Shown piece after piece: positions 1 to 8,105 of a stretch of 64,000 nt of DNA. Where the stretch lies: the NCBI RefSeq assembly GCF_003201475.1, contig NZ_QJJK01000003.1:1-64000 (forward strand), given 5' to 3'. Under the pieces are notes generated by a model. That model was given only the letters and a program-made list of their open reading frames with translations, made no database searches and was not told the origin of the DNA. Both the position numbers and the translations under genes were made by a program. How positions within the stretch are numbered: position 1 is the stretch's first letter; each line of letters begins with the position of its first letter. This DNA comes from Chelatococcus asaccharovorans (lineage in GTDB: Bacteria > Pseudomonadota > Alphaproteobacteria > Rhizobiales > Beijerinckiaceae).

Positions 1-449
1 TCGCCGAAGCGGCGCGGCTGCGCGCCACGGCCGCCCTGCGGCCCGCCCTCGCCACCGAAGCGGCGGAAGAACTGCTCGAAGGGGTTGCCGGGACCACCCA
101 TGCCAGGACCCATGCCGGGACCGCCGAATTGCTCGTCACCCTGCTGGCCGCCGAACTGCTGCATGCCGCTGTCGTTGCGGACGTTATCGATCGCCACCTT
201 GACCTGCACCGAGACCACCGCCGGCTTCACCCGGTCGACGAGATCGGCAAACGAGGCCTGGCCGGGCACCGTCACCGCCGGGGCCGGCGCGATCTGCTGG
301 GCATAGGCCGGGCCATAGGGCGGGGCCACCATCCCCTGCAGCACACCCGCCGTGCCCAGAGCCGCCAGCGCCACCGCACCCAGCAGCAGCGACTTGCGAC
401 GGTTCGTGCGCGGCGAGGCAGGGGTCTGCGAATTCTTGTCCATCATCAT
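1..449 (-). CDS. degP: DegP/HtrA-family periplasmic serine protease, N-terminal part
   Basis: This is the first ~149 residues of a Do/HtrA-type envelope protease or chaperone, cut off by the window edge before the protease domain. The reading frame gives a basic N-terminus, a hydrophobic export segment (around residues 22-38, LLLGAVALAALGTAG), then a stretch containing SFADLVDRVKPAVVSVQVK, which is the typical start of the mature rhizobial DegP domain. A Gly/Pro/Gln-rich loop follows (GGPGMGPGMGGPGNPFEQFF), also usual in this family. Three ATG codons stand in a row at 449-441; the first has a GGAAAG ribosome site six bases upstream. The catalytic His-Asp-Ser and PDZ domains would lie outside the window. 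Confidence 0.82.
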   Translation of the reverse strand, partial: MMMDKNSQTPASPRTNRRKSLLLGAVALAALGTAGVLQGMVAPPYGPAYAQQIAPAPAVTVPGQASFADLVDRVKPAVVSVQVKVAIDNVRNDSGMQQFGGQQGDEQFGGPGMGPGMGGPGNPFEQFFRRFGGEGGPQGGRGAQPRRFG

Positions 450-711
450 CGTCTTTCCAGTCACGCTCGCCAGGAAGCCCAATCCCCCCGGGCTCCCCGG
501 CGCAGGACGCGGACATCGCGCCCCTCTTCGCAACCGACAATGACAAGCCGCCCCTTACAGCACCCTCTCAAACCCATGAATTCTTCGTAAGGTTGAGCGG
601 AGCCTTATAACGTCGCGTCGGACGATAGGGATTGCTGTGGCACTGCATCGCGCAATGATCTAGACCGGGAACGACGGGGGTGATGCATCACCGGACGGGC
701 AGGGAGTAGAG

Positions 712-1260
712 ATGGCCGACCTCGACAATTTCGGAAACGCCACGCCGGCGGCCGCGCCACGCCATTCGGATTTCTGGATGCGGGAGATGCCCTATCTCGT
801 CATCCTGATCATGACCGCCTGCGGTGTCGGCTACGTCAGCCTGACCCGTCAGCCGATCGCGCTGTACTGGCAGCTCATGGCGATCGTTATCGCGATCATC
901 TGTATCGTGGTCGGATGGCCCGAGGCGCGTGATACCAGCCGGCGGTGGCGGCTGATCTGGAGACAGGTGCTCCATTGGGGCGCATTTCTGCTCGCCATGT
1001 ATCTCGTCTTTCTGCCGAGCGTGCAGGCCATCGCCAATATCGACTCGACCGGCTTGATCATCCTTCTGATCCTGGCGTTGAGCACCTTCGTCGCGGGCGT
1101 TCACATCGGCTCCTGGCGGATGTGCGCCAACGGGATCGTCATGGGCCTTGCTGTGCCGACGGTCGCCTGGCTCGACCAGTCCGCCCTCATCCTGACCCTG
1201 ATCCTCATCGTCGTCCTTGCGCTCGCAGGTGCTGTCATCTGGTATCGGCTGCGCGGCTGA
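712..1260 (+). CDS. Small multi-pass membrane protein, unknown function
   Basis: A 182-residue protein made almost entirely of hydrophobic segments (about five or six membrane spans: roughly residues 27-43, 51-69, 88-104, 114-131, 138-152 and 158-177), with a short soluble N-terminus. No catalytic motif or known family is recognised. It is followed 84 bases later by a DUF1345 membrane protein on the same strand, so the two may be cotranscribed. The start ATG follows a GGGAGTAGAG ribosome-binding site. High-GC codon use matches the chromosome. Confidence 0.75.
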   Translation: MADLDNFGNATPAAAPRHSDFWMREMPYLVILIMTACGVGYVSLTRQPIALYWQLMAIVIAIICIVVGWPEARDTSRRWRLIWRQVLHWGAFLLAMYLVFLPSVQAIANIDSTGLIILLILALSTFVAGVHIGSWRMCANGIVMGLAVPTVAWLDQSALILTLILIVVLALAGAVIWYRLRG

Positions 1261-1344
1261 ACGGGACGCCCTTCCGCGCCTGAAGCCTGCTGAAGCTTTC
1301 CTGGCGAGGGGATCCCGCGCCGTTCCCAACCGGGTCATCGACGC

Positions 1345-2004
1345 ATGTCCATCATCAACAGCCTCCGGGCGCGCCCGCGCATCATCATTTTCCTCGCAAT
1401 CGTCATCGGTCTGGCCATTGCTCTTCCGCGGGACCTCGCCACGTCGTCGCGGCTTCTCATCGCGTGGGACTGCGGCGCGCTCGTCTATCTCGTCCTGGTC
1501 GCCCGGATGGCCGTCATCGCGGATATCTCCGTGATGCGCCGTCGTGCGGCCGTGGAGGATGACGGCGCCCTTGCCATCCTGATGTTCACCATCATCGCCA
1601 GCGTGATGAGCCTCGTGGCGATCGTGGTGGAATTCAGCAATGTCAACAACTTCGCGCCGACGATGCGCAATCTGCATATCGCACTGGCGACGGTGACGAT
1701 CCTGATCTCGTGGCTGATCGTCCATGTCAGCTTCGCGCTGCATTACGCGCATGAATACTACGCGCGTGAAAAGCAGCATCCGGGCATCCGCTTTCCCTCC
1801 TCCGCCAAGAACGGCGATTTCCAGCCGGACTACTGGGATTTCATGTATTTCGCCGCGAATCTCGGGGCGGCGGCACAGACATCGGACGTCGTCATCGAAT
1901 CCCGCCGTATCCGGCGCATCGTTCTGTGCCATACGGTTCTCTCCTTCCTGTTCAACACAGCGATCCTCGCCATGGGCGTGAATATTGCCGCAGGGGTGAT
2001 CTGA
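1345..2004 (+). CDS. DUF1345 family membrane protein
   Basis: A 219-residue integral membrane protein of the DUF1345 family, whose function is unknown. The family signature is visible in the second half: HYAHEYYAREK followed by a short loop and YWDFMYFAANLGAAAQTSDV. The protein has about five membrane spans, two near the N-terminus, two in the middle and one at the extreme C-terminus (SFLFNTAILAMGVNIAA). It lies downstream of another small membrane protein in the same direction. An intergenic region of about 240 bases follows with no convincing gene. Confidence 0.85.
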   Translation: MSIINSLRARPRIIIFLAIVIGLAIALPRDLATSSRLLIAWDCGALVYLVLVARMAVIADISVMRRRAAVEDDGALAILMFTIIASVMSLVAIVVEFSNVNNFAPTMRNLHIALATVTILISWLIVHVSFALHYAHEYYAREKQHPGIRFPSSAKNGDFQPDYWDFMYFAANLGAAAQTSDVVIESRRIRRIVLCHTVLSFLFNTAILAMGVNIAAGVI

Positions 2005-2247
2005 GGGTAGGAAAAGGCGTCGATCCGGGATGACATGGAATCGCGCCCCAGCCCGGGCGACCGGCGTGGAGCGGACCTGTGCGGATGGCGGCGCGTGATG
2101 GCTGACGGTGCAAGGCGGCCATCGAGGTCCGAGCGGCCTGCCTCAGATGCATGGGATTTTCAGCTAAGCGTCTGATGTATTGTTACTTTGTGAGATCCGC
2201 TCTGTTTGAGCCCATTGAAGCCAAGGGCGGCTCGGTGCGGAGGAGAT

Positions 2248-3552
2248 ATGATCATGGCGACGGTAGACGTGCTCAACAAGGCTGGAGCAAAGCAAGATCT
2301 GATAGACCTCATTCGGGCGGATTTTGCGACGGCTTTTGAAGTATGGTCGCCCGCATTGGCAGCGAACGTCAATTTCAACGTCAGATTTGAAATATTGGAC
2401 CAGACCACAAGCGGCAGGCTTCAGGGTAGGCCGGCTTTGATGGTTCCTGTCGGCACAATCGATGGGATGAGGGTCTTGGAGGGCGCGGCCTCATACGAAC
2501 TGAGAACCGGGATCGATTTAGGGACGGAGCACGATATAGTCATTCAGGCCGATATCGACTATCTCCTGAATTCTGTTTATTTTGGAAATAATTCCGTTCC
2601 GGATAGAGTTAGCGCGGTTTCCGCTTTTCTCCATGAGCTCGGGCACGGAATCGGCTTTGTTGGCTGGCGCGACCACACGACCGGCATTCTGCCGGGGGCC
2701 TATCAGACACCCTTCGACATGCATATCCTGATGAAGGACGGATTTCCGTATTTCGAGGGCGTCAATGCTGCAAAGGTCTATGGAGGACCTGTGCCTCTGA
2801 CTTATGGGAACATGTTTCATCTCGGAAACCCGGCGCCAAAGCCGGGCGCGGATCTGGTGGATGACCTGATGAACGGGGTGATCTTCAAGGCCGCGACAGC
2901 TTATCCCATAAGCGACCTTGTTCTCGCAATTTTGGCCGACCTCGGCATCGGGACGCGTAACTCCGATAGTCTTACCGCGCCACAGTCTGGTCAAACCCTC
3001 AAGGCGGGAGCGGGTTTCGATAGTGTCAGCTTCAACACAGAAAGCTCAGGATATACATTCTCCTACGATGCAGGTGAGCTTTCAGTTAGTAATTTGAGCG
3101 CGTCTTACAACGCTGACATCATCGATGCCGAGCGCATCGTGTTCACGGACAAAACACTCGCGCTGGATCTCGATGGCAGTGCCGGCCAGTCTTATCGGAT
3201 ATACGTGGCGGCGTTCGGCCGCGCTCCGGACACCGCGGGCCTGACCTTTTGGACGGGTGCTATGGACGGGGGGATCAGCCTGAAAGACCTGGCGCATTCA
3301 TTCATCTCATCTCCCGAGTTTAACGGCCGCTATGGCGAGAACTCTACAAGCCGCGACTATATCCGGCTGATTTATGAGAATGTTCTTGACCGTCAGCCGG
3401 ACGAATCCGGGTATCTCTTTTGGACCGGGGCGATGGACGACGGGCTGACGAGGGAAGACCTGCTGATAAGTTTTTCCGAAAGCCCTGAGAACAAGGCCAA
3501 TACAATCGGAACCATATCGAACGGCATTTGGCTGGATAGCCACCTAGCCTGA
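2248..3552 (+). CDS. Putative zinc metalloprotease with C-terminal DUF4214-like repeats
   Basis: A 434-residue protein. Around residue 130 it carries HELGHGIGF, the zinc-binding HExxHxxGF signature of metzincin-type proteases. Residues about 315-430 hold two copies of a repeat resembling DUF4214 (YVAAFGRAPDTAGLTFWTGA and LIYENVLDRQPDESGYLFW), a module common in large secreted bacterial proteins. No Sec signal peptide is seen, which fits type I secretion but does not prove it. I chose the ATG at 2248 because GGAGGAG lies just upstream; ATG 2254 is equally possible. GC content is lower than the neighbours and the gene sits next to the prophage attachment site, so it may have arrived by transfer. 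Confidence 0.78.
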   Translation: MIMATVDVLNKAGAKQDLIDLIRADFATAFEVWSPALAANVNFNVRFEILDQTTSGRLQGRPALMVPVGTIDGMRVLEGAASYELRTGIDLGTEHDIVIQADIDYLLNSVYFGNNSVPDRVSAVSAFLHELGHGIGFVGWRDHTTGILPGAYQTPFDMHILMKDGFPYFEGVNAAKVYGGPVPLTYGNMFHLGNPAPKPGADLVDDLMNGVIFKAATAYPISDLVLAILADLGIGTRNSDSLTAPQSGQTLKAGAGFDSVSFNTESSGYTFSYDAGELSVSNLSASYNADIIDAERIVFTDKTLALDLDGSAGQSYRIYVAAFGRAPDTAGLTFWTGAMDGGISLKDLAHSFISSPEFNGRYGENSTSRDYIRLIYENVLDRQPDESGYLFWTGAMDDGLTREDLLISFSESPENKANTIGTISNGIWLDSHLA

Positions 3553-3725
3553 TATTCTTCAATACGGTGCCCCTGACCTGCGGTACAGTTCAAGCAAGCC
3601 GGGGAGGGGTGGCAACTCGCCGGGATCACGCTCTCACCGAAGAGGTGCGGGGACGTGGCGATTTCCGACCGCGCGGACATCAGGATACTTGAGGGGCTAT
3701 GCGCGCCTAGATGACACCCTACACG
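3553..3725. other. Intergenic, no gene seen
   Basis: Between the metalloprotease stop and the repeat that precedes attL I see no convincing coding frame; the short open frames here lack ribosome sites and family features. Confidence 0.5.
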
Positions 3726-3863
3726 AATCGATCCGTGTCGAGGATCCAGCATACTGTGCCAAGACCGACGCTGGACGATTGGTCGCCACTGGGGTCGTCA
3801 GGTCGCCAGTTGTTCACTCAATGTTCTTTTTGCGCCGATATGGTAAGTTATTGGAAATCAATT
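3726..3863. repeat. Diverged copy of the integrase-to-tRNA spacer, outside attL
   Basis: This stretch can be aligned base by base with 41856-41996, the segment between the integrase stop and attR inside the prophage. It shares blocks such as AATCGATC, TTGGTCGCCACTG and CAGGTCGCCAGT, with roughly 70 percent identity by eye. Because it lies on the chromosomal side of attL, it was next to the tRNA 3' end before this prophage inserted. It looks like the right end of an older related element at the same tRNA. Confidence 0.65.
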
Positions 3864-3915
3864 ATTTTAATGGTCGGAGCGGCGGGATTTGAACCCACGA
3901 CCCCTAGTCCCCCAG
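3864..3915. repeat. attL, 52-bp attachment core (left)
   Basis: A perfect 52-bp direct repeat of 41997-42048. It contains the 3' half of a tRNA-Pro gene, from the CCA end to the anticodon loop, but not the 5' half, so this copy is a tRNA fragment left by integration. The identity stops sharply on both sides (T versus G on the left, GG versus AC on the right). Confidence 0.95.
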
Positions 3916-4031
3916 GGAGCGATAATGTGTTCAATTCCAATAACTTATAGAAGGTCGGTTGTATTTTCCGCCGTGCACTCTTTGCACATCTATGCGCAAT
4001 CTGCGAGTGGCGATTTCCGCCACTCGTTTTT

Positions 4032-4343
4032 TTATCCTTTCCCACCCGCCACGAGACGCAATTGCACCATGGCCGGCGGAATGTCAGGCGGCCCAGGCGG
4101 CTTGTAGAGATCGATGAGGCAGGCGAAACACGGCTCGCCATTGTAGCGGCTGCGCTTCATCGTACCCATGCGGCGCCGCGGGCAATCGAGCGACAGCTCC
4201 CTCACGAGGTCGTCGAGCGGGATCTCGGCGCCGAAGCGCTCCGCGAGGCGGGCCAGGCGATATTTCCCGGAGCGGTTGCATGCGTCGCAGCCGATGCGCA
4301 CCCAAACCCATGGGAAGTCCGACAGCTTGTGCGCGACAATCAC
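4032..4343 (-). CDS. Small phage protein with a Cys pair, unknown function
   Basis: A 103-residue basic protein. Near residue 19 it has CDACNRSGKYRLARLAERFG, a CxxC pair followed by a helix, and a second cysteine-containing part (DCPRRR, later CFACL). Four cysteines in two pairs (CDAC, CFAC) could bind one zinc. Similar-looking small proteins occur in rhizobial prophages, but I know of no function. Its ATG overlaps the stop of the preceding gene (ATGA), so the two form an operon reading towards attL. Confidence 0.6.
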   Translation of the reverse strand: MIVAHKLSDFPWVWVRIGCDACNRSGKYRLARLAERFGAEIPLDDLVRELSLDCPRRRMGTMKRSRYNGEPCFACLIDLYKPPGPPDIPPAMVQLRLVAGGKG

Positions 4344-4537
4344 CGCTCGATCTCCCGGCCGCGGATATAGCCGCGCGAGACAAAGCGTGCCGCCTCCCCA
4401 ATCCGCCGCTCACGCTCGGTCAGATCCGCCAGGGCGTCACGGACGACAGCCTCCAGTGCCGCCAGGGCGTCGCGCTCCTCTTCCAGATAGGCTGCCGCGA
4501 TCGCTTCCACGGCCTTGTCGGTGTCCAGGTGGCTCAT
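4340..4537 (-). CDS. Small acidic helical phage protein, unknown function
   Basis: A 65-residue protein, predicted largely alpha-helical from its composition (runs such as AYLEEERDALAALEAVV). It is translationally coupled to the next gene by an ATGA overlap. It is divergent from the SRAP gene, and the perfect LexA box lies in the shared intergenic region, so DNA damage could also induce this operon. No family is recognised. Confidence 0.55.
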   Translation of the reverse strand: MSHLDTDKAVEAIAAAYLEEERDALAALEAVVRDALADLTERERRIGEAARFVSRGYIRGREIER

Positions 4538-4570
4538 GGCCGGCCATTGTATCCCGGCGGCTCAAAATGA

Positions 4571-4585
4571 GAACAAAAAAAGAAC
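4571..4585. promoter_or_regulatory. LexA (SOS) box, GAAC-N7-GAAC
   Basis: GAACAAAAAAAGAAC is an exact match to the direct-repeat LexA operator of alphaproteobacteria (GAAC, seven bases, GAAC). It lies about 105 bases before the SRAP start and 34 bases before the divergent 4537 start, so it could control either or both. Confidence 0.75.
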
Positions 4586-4690
4586 AAATAGACGCTCATT
4601 CGGTGCCATTCGACACGCTGCGTGGCACTCCCGCCCGCTTGCCTGTGGAAAAAGGACCGTGCAAAGCTGGGACGATGAACGGAGGAAGCG

Positions 4691-5419
4691 GTGTGCAATC
4701 TTTACTCCATGACCAAGGGCCAGCAGGCCATCCGCGAACTGGCCAAGGCCTTTGAGGACTACACGGGCAACCTGCAACGGATGCCGGGCGTCTTCCCCGA
4801 CTATTCCGCGCCGATCGTTCGCCACGGGCCGAACGGGCGGGCGCTGGCCATGGCCCGATGGGGGATGCCAACCTCGCAGTTCGCTTTGATGCAGGCCGCC
4901 AAGCGGCGTGCCGAGAAGCTCGAGGCCAAGGGCCAGGCAGTCGACTTCAAGGAGATCTTGAAGATGGAGCCGGACAGCGGCACCACCAACGTCCGCAACA
5001 CCGACAGCAAGCACTGGCAGCGCTGGCTTGGGCCGGACAACCGCTGCCTGGTGCCCTTCACCTCATTCAGCGAGTTCAACAAGGCGGCCGGCGGCGACAT
5101 CTGGTTCGCCTTCGATGATAGCAGGCCGCTCGCCTTCTTCGCCGGGATCTGGACGGATCGCTGGCCAAGCGTGCGCAAGGTCAAGACCGGGATGGAGGTT
5201 GCAGATCTCTATGCGTTCCTGACCACGGACCCGAATGCGGAAGTGGGCGCGATCCATCCGAAGGCGATGCCGGTCATCCTCACCACCGAGGAGGAGCGCG
5301 ATATCTGGATGCGCGCGCCGTGGAGCGAGGCCAAAGACCTACAGCGCCCGTTGCCGGATGGCTCGCTCCAGATCGTGGCCCGAGGCGTCAAGAACGACGG
5401 TGCTCTTCCATCTCTCTGA
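4691..5419 (+). CDS. SRAP-domain protein (YedK/HMCES family), DNA-protein crosslink sensor
   Basis: A 242-residue SOS-response-associated peptidase. Family members use Cys2 to form a thiazolidine crosslink with abasic sites in single-stranded DNA and so shield them. The key residues are present: Cys2 directly after the GTG start, Asn100 in TTNVRN, Glu128 in [12 protein letters not shown] (YEW in YedK) and His189 in [11 protein letters not shown]. The GTG start is fixed by Cys2 having to be the second residue and by GGAGGAAG ten bases upstream. A perfect LexA box lies about 105 bases upstream, as the name of the family would predict. It sits near the attL end of the prophage as a cargo gene; it may protect replicating phage DNA during SOS induction. 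Confidence 0.92.
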   Translation: MCNLYSMTKGQQAIRELAKAFEDYTGNLQRMPGVFPDYSAPIVRHGPNGRALAMARWGMPTSQFALMQAAKRRAEKLEAKGQAVDFKEILKMEPDSGTTNVRNTDSKHWQRWLGPDNRCLVPFTSFSEFNKAAGGDIWFAFDDSRPLAFFAGIWTDRWPSVRKVKTGMEVADLYAFLTTDPNAEVGAIHPKAMPVILTTEEERDIWMRAPWSEAKDLQRPLPDGSLQIVARGVKNDGALPSL

Positions 5420-5462
5420 CGGGAGGATGGTATGTTTTTGGATCGCAGGATGCCTCTGTTGG

Positions 5463-7268
5463 TCACAGGCTCTGAATTGCAGCAAGCATGTTCGCTAGCT
5501 CGATCGGGATAAGCCTTACCCGTCGCATTGCCGCTAAAAGTTTCGGAGGCGTTACGACCTGTTGCCCGAATGCACCCTGAGCTATGCTCAGCAGGCTGTG
5601 CCCCTGATGATTAACAACCCAATGAGGCACCTGGATTTTCTGCCCCCTTGTGTATTCAACCTCGACAAGCTGGTTCGCAGCTTCCCCGGGAAAACTAGTT
5701 CCCATCAAAGATGTTACAGTATTACTAATAGCCTGAAGCTGCGCGTTATTCATTGCTCTAAGAAGATGGTCATCACCAGGGGATATTGCTATATCTTCAA
5801 CTTCTGGTGCCCTACCACCATCAAGAAGCAAGCTAAATATATTAACTGGATCGAGAAGATAATTCTCTATACTATATCTAGTCAAAATTTTGACGCGTAA
5901 AGATTCGGGGTTATTGACATCCTTGTCCGTAACGCCAAAAAATGTCGTCCGGAGCGGGGAGCCTTCAAATTTTTCAACCCAATTTCTCACTACGGTGCAG
6001 CCGCCCGAAACCTTATCACTTCCTTTCCCGGCCGAAGCAGAAATAAACACAAACGACGGAGTTGTTCGTAAGCACATAGGATCCTTACTTGGGCCGTAGT
6101 CAGTCAAAAGGTCGCGGATCAGGTTATAAAAATCGACATCACCATTATCTTCGACGAAGCAGAACTTGCTTGCACGACTAACTGTTATAAGCCCCGAAGT
6201 AAGAACTGGTATGATATCGTCGTGGCTTGAAACGCGAATCAATTGATTCGCGCCGCGTTCCATCTGGAAAACAGATCCTTCCGGCGCCAGAGCAACCGTA
6301 GACGGCGAGTGCGTAGTCATAATTACTCGCACTCCGTACTTTTTGATGAATACTTCTGTGATCACGTTAAGGAATTGTGACGTCATTGACGGATGCAAAT
6401 GTGCGTCCGGCTCGTCAAGCAAAAGTATCTTGGGGAAAATATCTTCTTTTGTTGAGCTGAAAGTCCATAAAAGAAGTCGTAATATGACCTGCTCTCCGGA
6501 TGAAAGATCAATGGCTCCAACAGAATTATTAGTTAATTGATCGACAAATTCCAGCTGGTATGTCTTGCCGATATACATTCCATGTGGCGGAGTAATTCTG
6601 TACGAAAAATCAGCAGCTTTGAGAGCCTCATTTACGAAGTCCCAAGGCGCACGTCCAATATCATTGCCATCAATGTCAAGTCCTGGAGTGTTTCGCTCTC
6701 TTGCTTCCACTGCCTTGTAATGATAAGCAAGAAAAACACTTGCCATCCCGTTCACTACGTCGACACCCGCAATGGTGTGTCGAAAATCATCGGGAAGCAA
6801 ATCGAATAATTGTTCGTCGGAAGCGCTGCTAATGTCTATATTTTTTAACAGCTTACGAACCATGTAAGCCTTTGACGTATTGGTCGGATCGCTCCTGTAT
6901 GAGGCGATATTCTTCGCAAACTGCAAAACATATCGGCTCATATTGGGCATTTCGCTGACAGATGAATAGCTGTTGCTTGGTGTCCACCCGTCGCTGCCAA
7001 TAAATCCCACTTCGTCTGGGCTATATTCGGGGCCCGTCGTTGTAATTTCGAGAGGAATAACTTCATGCTGATTCAGGTCATTTGGTATCGTTTTTGTTAA
7101 ATGATGACTAATTAGGTTAAGAAGCTGGGTTTTTCCTGAGCCATTTCGACCTGTTATGATACTAAGTGGAGGGATATTCTCCCAAGTAAATGCCGAGATT
7201 GATTTGTATTTTCCCCCAGGGGATCTGGGCTGCATGTATATACTGAATGGCGTAGAATCAGCTGGCAT
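5463..7268 (-). CDS. AAA ATPase-TOPRIM (DUF4435-like) fusion, putative phage-defence protein
   Basis: A 601-residue protein in two parts. Residues 1-345 form an ABC-class ATPase: Walker A GRNGSGKT at 40-47, signature LSSGE at 255-259, Walker B ILLLDEP at 281-287 and the switch His in MTTHSP at 320. Residues 360-601 look like a TOPRIM/DUF4435 nuclease: FVEDNGDVDFY (Glu373), GVTDKD around 445-450 and YSIENYLLDP at 465-474. This layout is that of OLD-like nucleases and of the AriA plus AriB proteins of PARIS immunity, here in one chain. The assignment to PARIS is an inference. Its GC content is far below the neighbouring phage genes, and it faces SRAP tail to tail with a 43-base gap, as expected for a cargo gene. 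The start has GGGGG six bases upstream. Confidence 0.75.
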   Translation of the reverse strand: MPADSTPFSIYMQPRSPGGKYKSISAFTWENIPPLSIITGRNGSGKTQLLNLISHHLTKTIPNDLNQHEVIPLEITTTGPEYSPDEVGFIGSDGWTPSNSYSSVSEMPNMSRYVLQFAKNIASYRSDPTNTSKAYMVRKLLKNIDISSASDEQLFDLLPDDFRHTIAGVDVVNGMASVFLAYHYKAVEARERNTPGLDIDGNDIGRAPWDFVNEALKAADFSYRITPPHGMYIGKTYQLEFVDQLTNNSVGAIDLSSGEQVILRLLLWTFSSTKEDIFPKILLLDEPDAHLHPSMTSQFLNVITEVFIKKYGVRVIMTTHSPSTVALAPEGSVFQMERGANQLIRVSSHDDIIPVLTSGLITVSRASKFCFVEDNGDVDFYNLIRDLLTDYGPSKDPMCLRTTPSFVFISASAGKGSDKVSGGCTVVRNWVEKFEGSPLRTTFFGVTDKDVNNPESLRVKILTRYSIENYLLDPVNIFSLLLDGGRAPEVEDIAISPGDDHLLRAMNNAQLQAISNTVTSLMGTSFPGEAANQLVEVEYTRGQKIQVPHWVVNHQGHSLLSIAQGAFGQQVVTPPKLLAAMRRVRLIPIELANMLAAIQSL

Positions 7269-7386
7269 TCAATCCCCCATAGAAGGCGACCCAAATGTTA
7301 TATTTGGATCAAATGCTCTGAGATTCGCAAGTCTTAGCTGCGCGAGGTCCTCCTTGGGGAAAATGAGATTACTTCCGTTAAATTTG

Positions 7387-7716
7387 TCAGCGTTCGGGTA
7401 ACCCATCTCGCCAACGCCGCGCCCATCGCATCACGGCCTCGCAGACGGTCATGCCGACGAGGCCGAGCAGGAAGCCAACTGAGCCTTCGAGCTCCCCGAT
7501 CGGATAGCCCCACAGGTCGAGCCAGCGGCGCACAATCTGCGCCGCCGGCGGGGTGCCGTAGCCGGCCGTCAGGCCGCCGACCACGGCCGCGCTGATGCGG
7601 GCAGCCAAGGTGTAGTGCGAATTGATCAGCGCGCGCACGATGCCACCAGCAAAGCCGGCGCAGAGATGGACGCTCTTGATGCCGAAGACATGCTCCCAGC
7701 CGCCGAGATCAGACAT
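7387..7716 (-). CDS. Holin-like membrane protein
   Basis: A 109-residue protein with about three membrane spans (residues roughly 10-28, 39-55 and 75-92) and a basic C-terminal tail (RWARRWRDGLPER), the usual form of a phage holin that opens the inner membrane at lysis. It ends the lysis cassette after endolysin, i-spanin and o-spanin. The longer open frame begins upstream, but I place the start at 7716 because ATG there has a GGGAGG ribosome site and gives a sensible N-terminus. Confidence 0.65.
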   Translation of the reverse strand: MSDLGGWEHVFGIKSVHLCAGFAGGIVRALINSHYTLAARISAAVVGGLTAGYGTPPAAQIVRRWLDLWGYPIGELEGSVGFLLGLVGMTVCEAVMRWARRWRDGLPER

Positions 7717-7732
7717 GCCGGCCTCCCGGTTG

Positions 7733-7963
7733 TCAGTCCGAAGTGGGACGCTTCCAGCTACAGGATGCGATGCCGCGCTCAATCTGGCCGTCGATCCATC
7801 GACGGTCTTTCGGACGCTGGCCCTGCACGGCAAAGCCGGGCGCCTCGAACACGGCGCATTCACCGGCTGCACTGGCCGGTAATCGTGGACCACAGCCCGC
7901 CAGCGTCATAGCAATCATCAACACCGCGTTGCGCCCGTTGCGCCGCGTCCTTGGCCGCCGCAT
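7733..7963 (-). CDS. o-spanin (Rz1-like outer-membrane lipoprotein)
   Basis: A 76-residue protein with a basic N-terminus, a short hydrophobic stretch and a lipobox LAGC (Cys24), so the mature form would be an outer-membrane lipoprotein. It starts inside the i-spanin gene in another frame, overlaps it by 104 bases and runs on beyond its end, a classic Rz/Rz1 layout. A GGAGA ribosome site precedes the ATG. With the i-spanin it would fuse inner and outer membranes in the last step of lysis. Confidence 0.7.
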   Translation of the reverse strand: MRRPRTRRNGRNAVLMIAMTLAGCGPRLPASAAGECAVFEAPGFAVQGQRPKDRRWIDGQIERGIASCSWKRPTSD

Positions 7964-8105
7964 TCTTCATCTCCACCTGGTCGAGAGCGCGGCGCCCGCC
8001 GTCGCGCAAAAGGCTCTCGCGGTAGAGAGCGAGGCAGCCGAGCAGGAGCAGCACGGCGCCGGCGGCGCTCGCCAGGCGCCAGTGTTTGAGGACGAGGGCG
8101 ATCAT
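7860..8105 (-). CDS. i-spanin (Rz-like inner-membrane protein)
   Basis: An 81-residue protein with one N-terminal membrane anchor (about residues 12-28, SAAGAVLLLLGCLALYR) followed by a periplasmic helix (RALDQVEMKNAAAKDAAQRAQ). Its ATG overlaps the endolysin stop (ATGA), and the o-spanin gene overlaps its 3' part. Family membership rests on form and position, because spanins share little sequence. Confidence 0.65.
   Translation of the reverse strand: MIALVLKHWRLASAAGAVLLLLGCLALYRESLLRDGGRRALDQVEMKNAAAKDAAQRAQRGVDDCYDAGGLWSTITGQCSR

Noticed and set aside
688-1932. Minus-strand 414-codon frame opposite the two membrane proteins
   Set aside because: The plus-strand frames give clear transmembrane patterns and DUF1345; the minus frame is only Asp/Arg/His-rich shadow.
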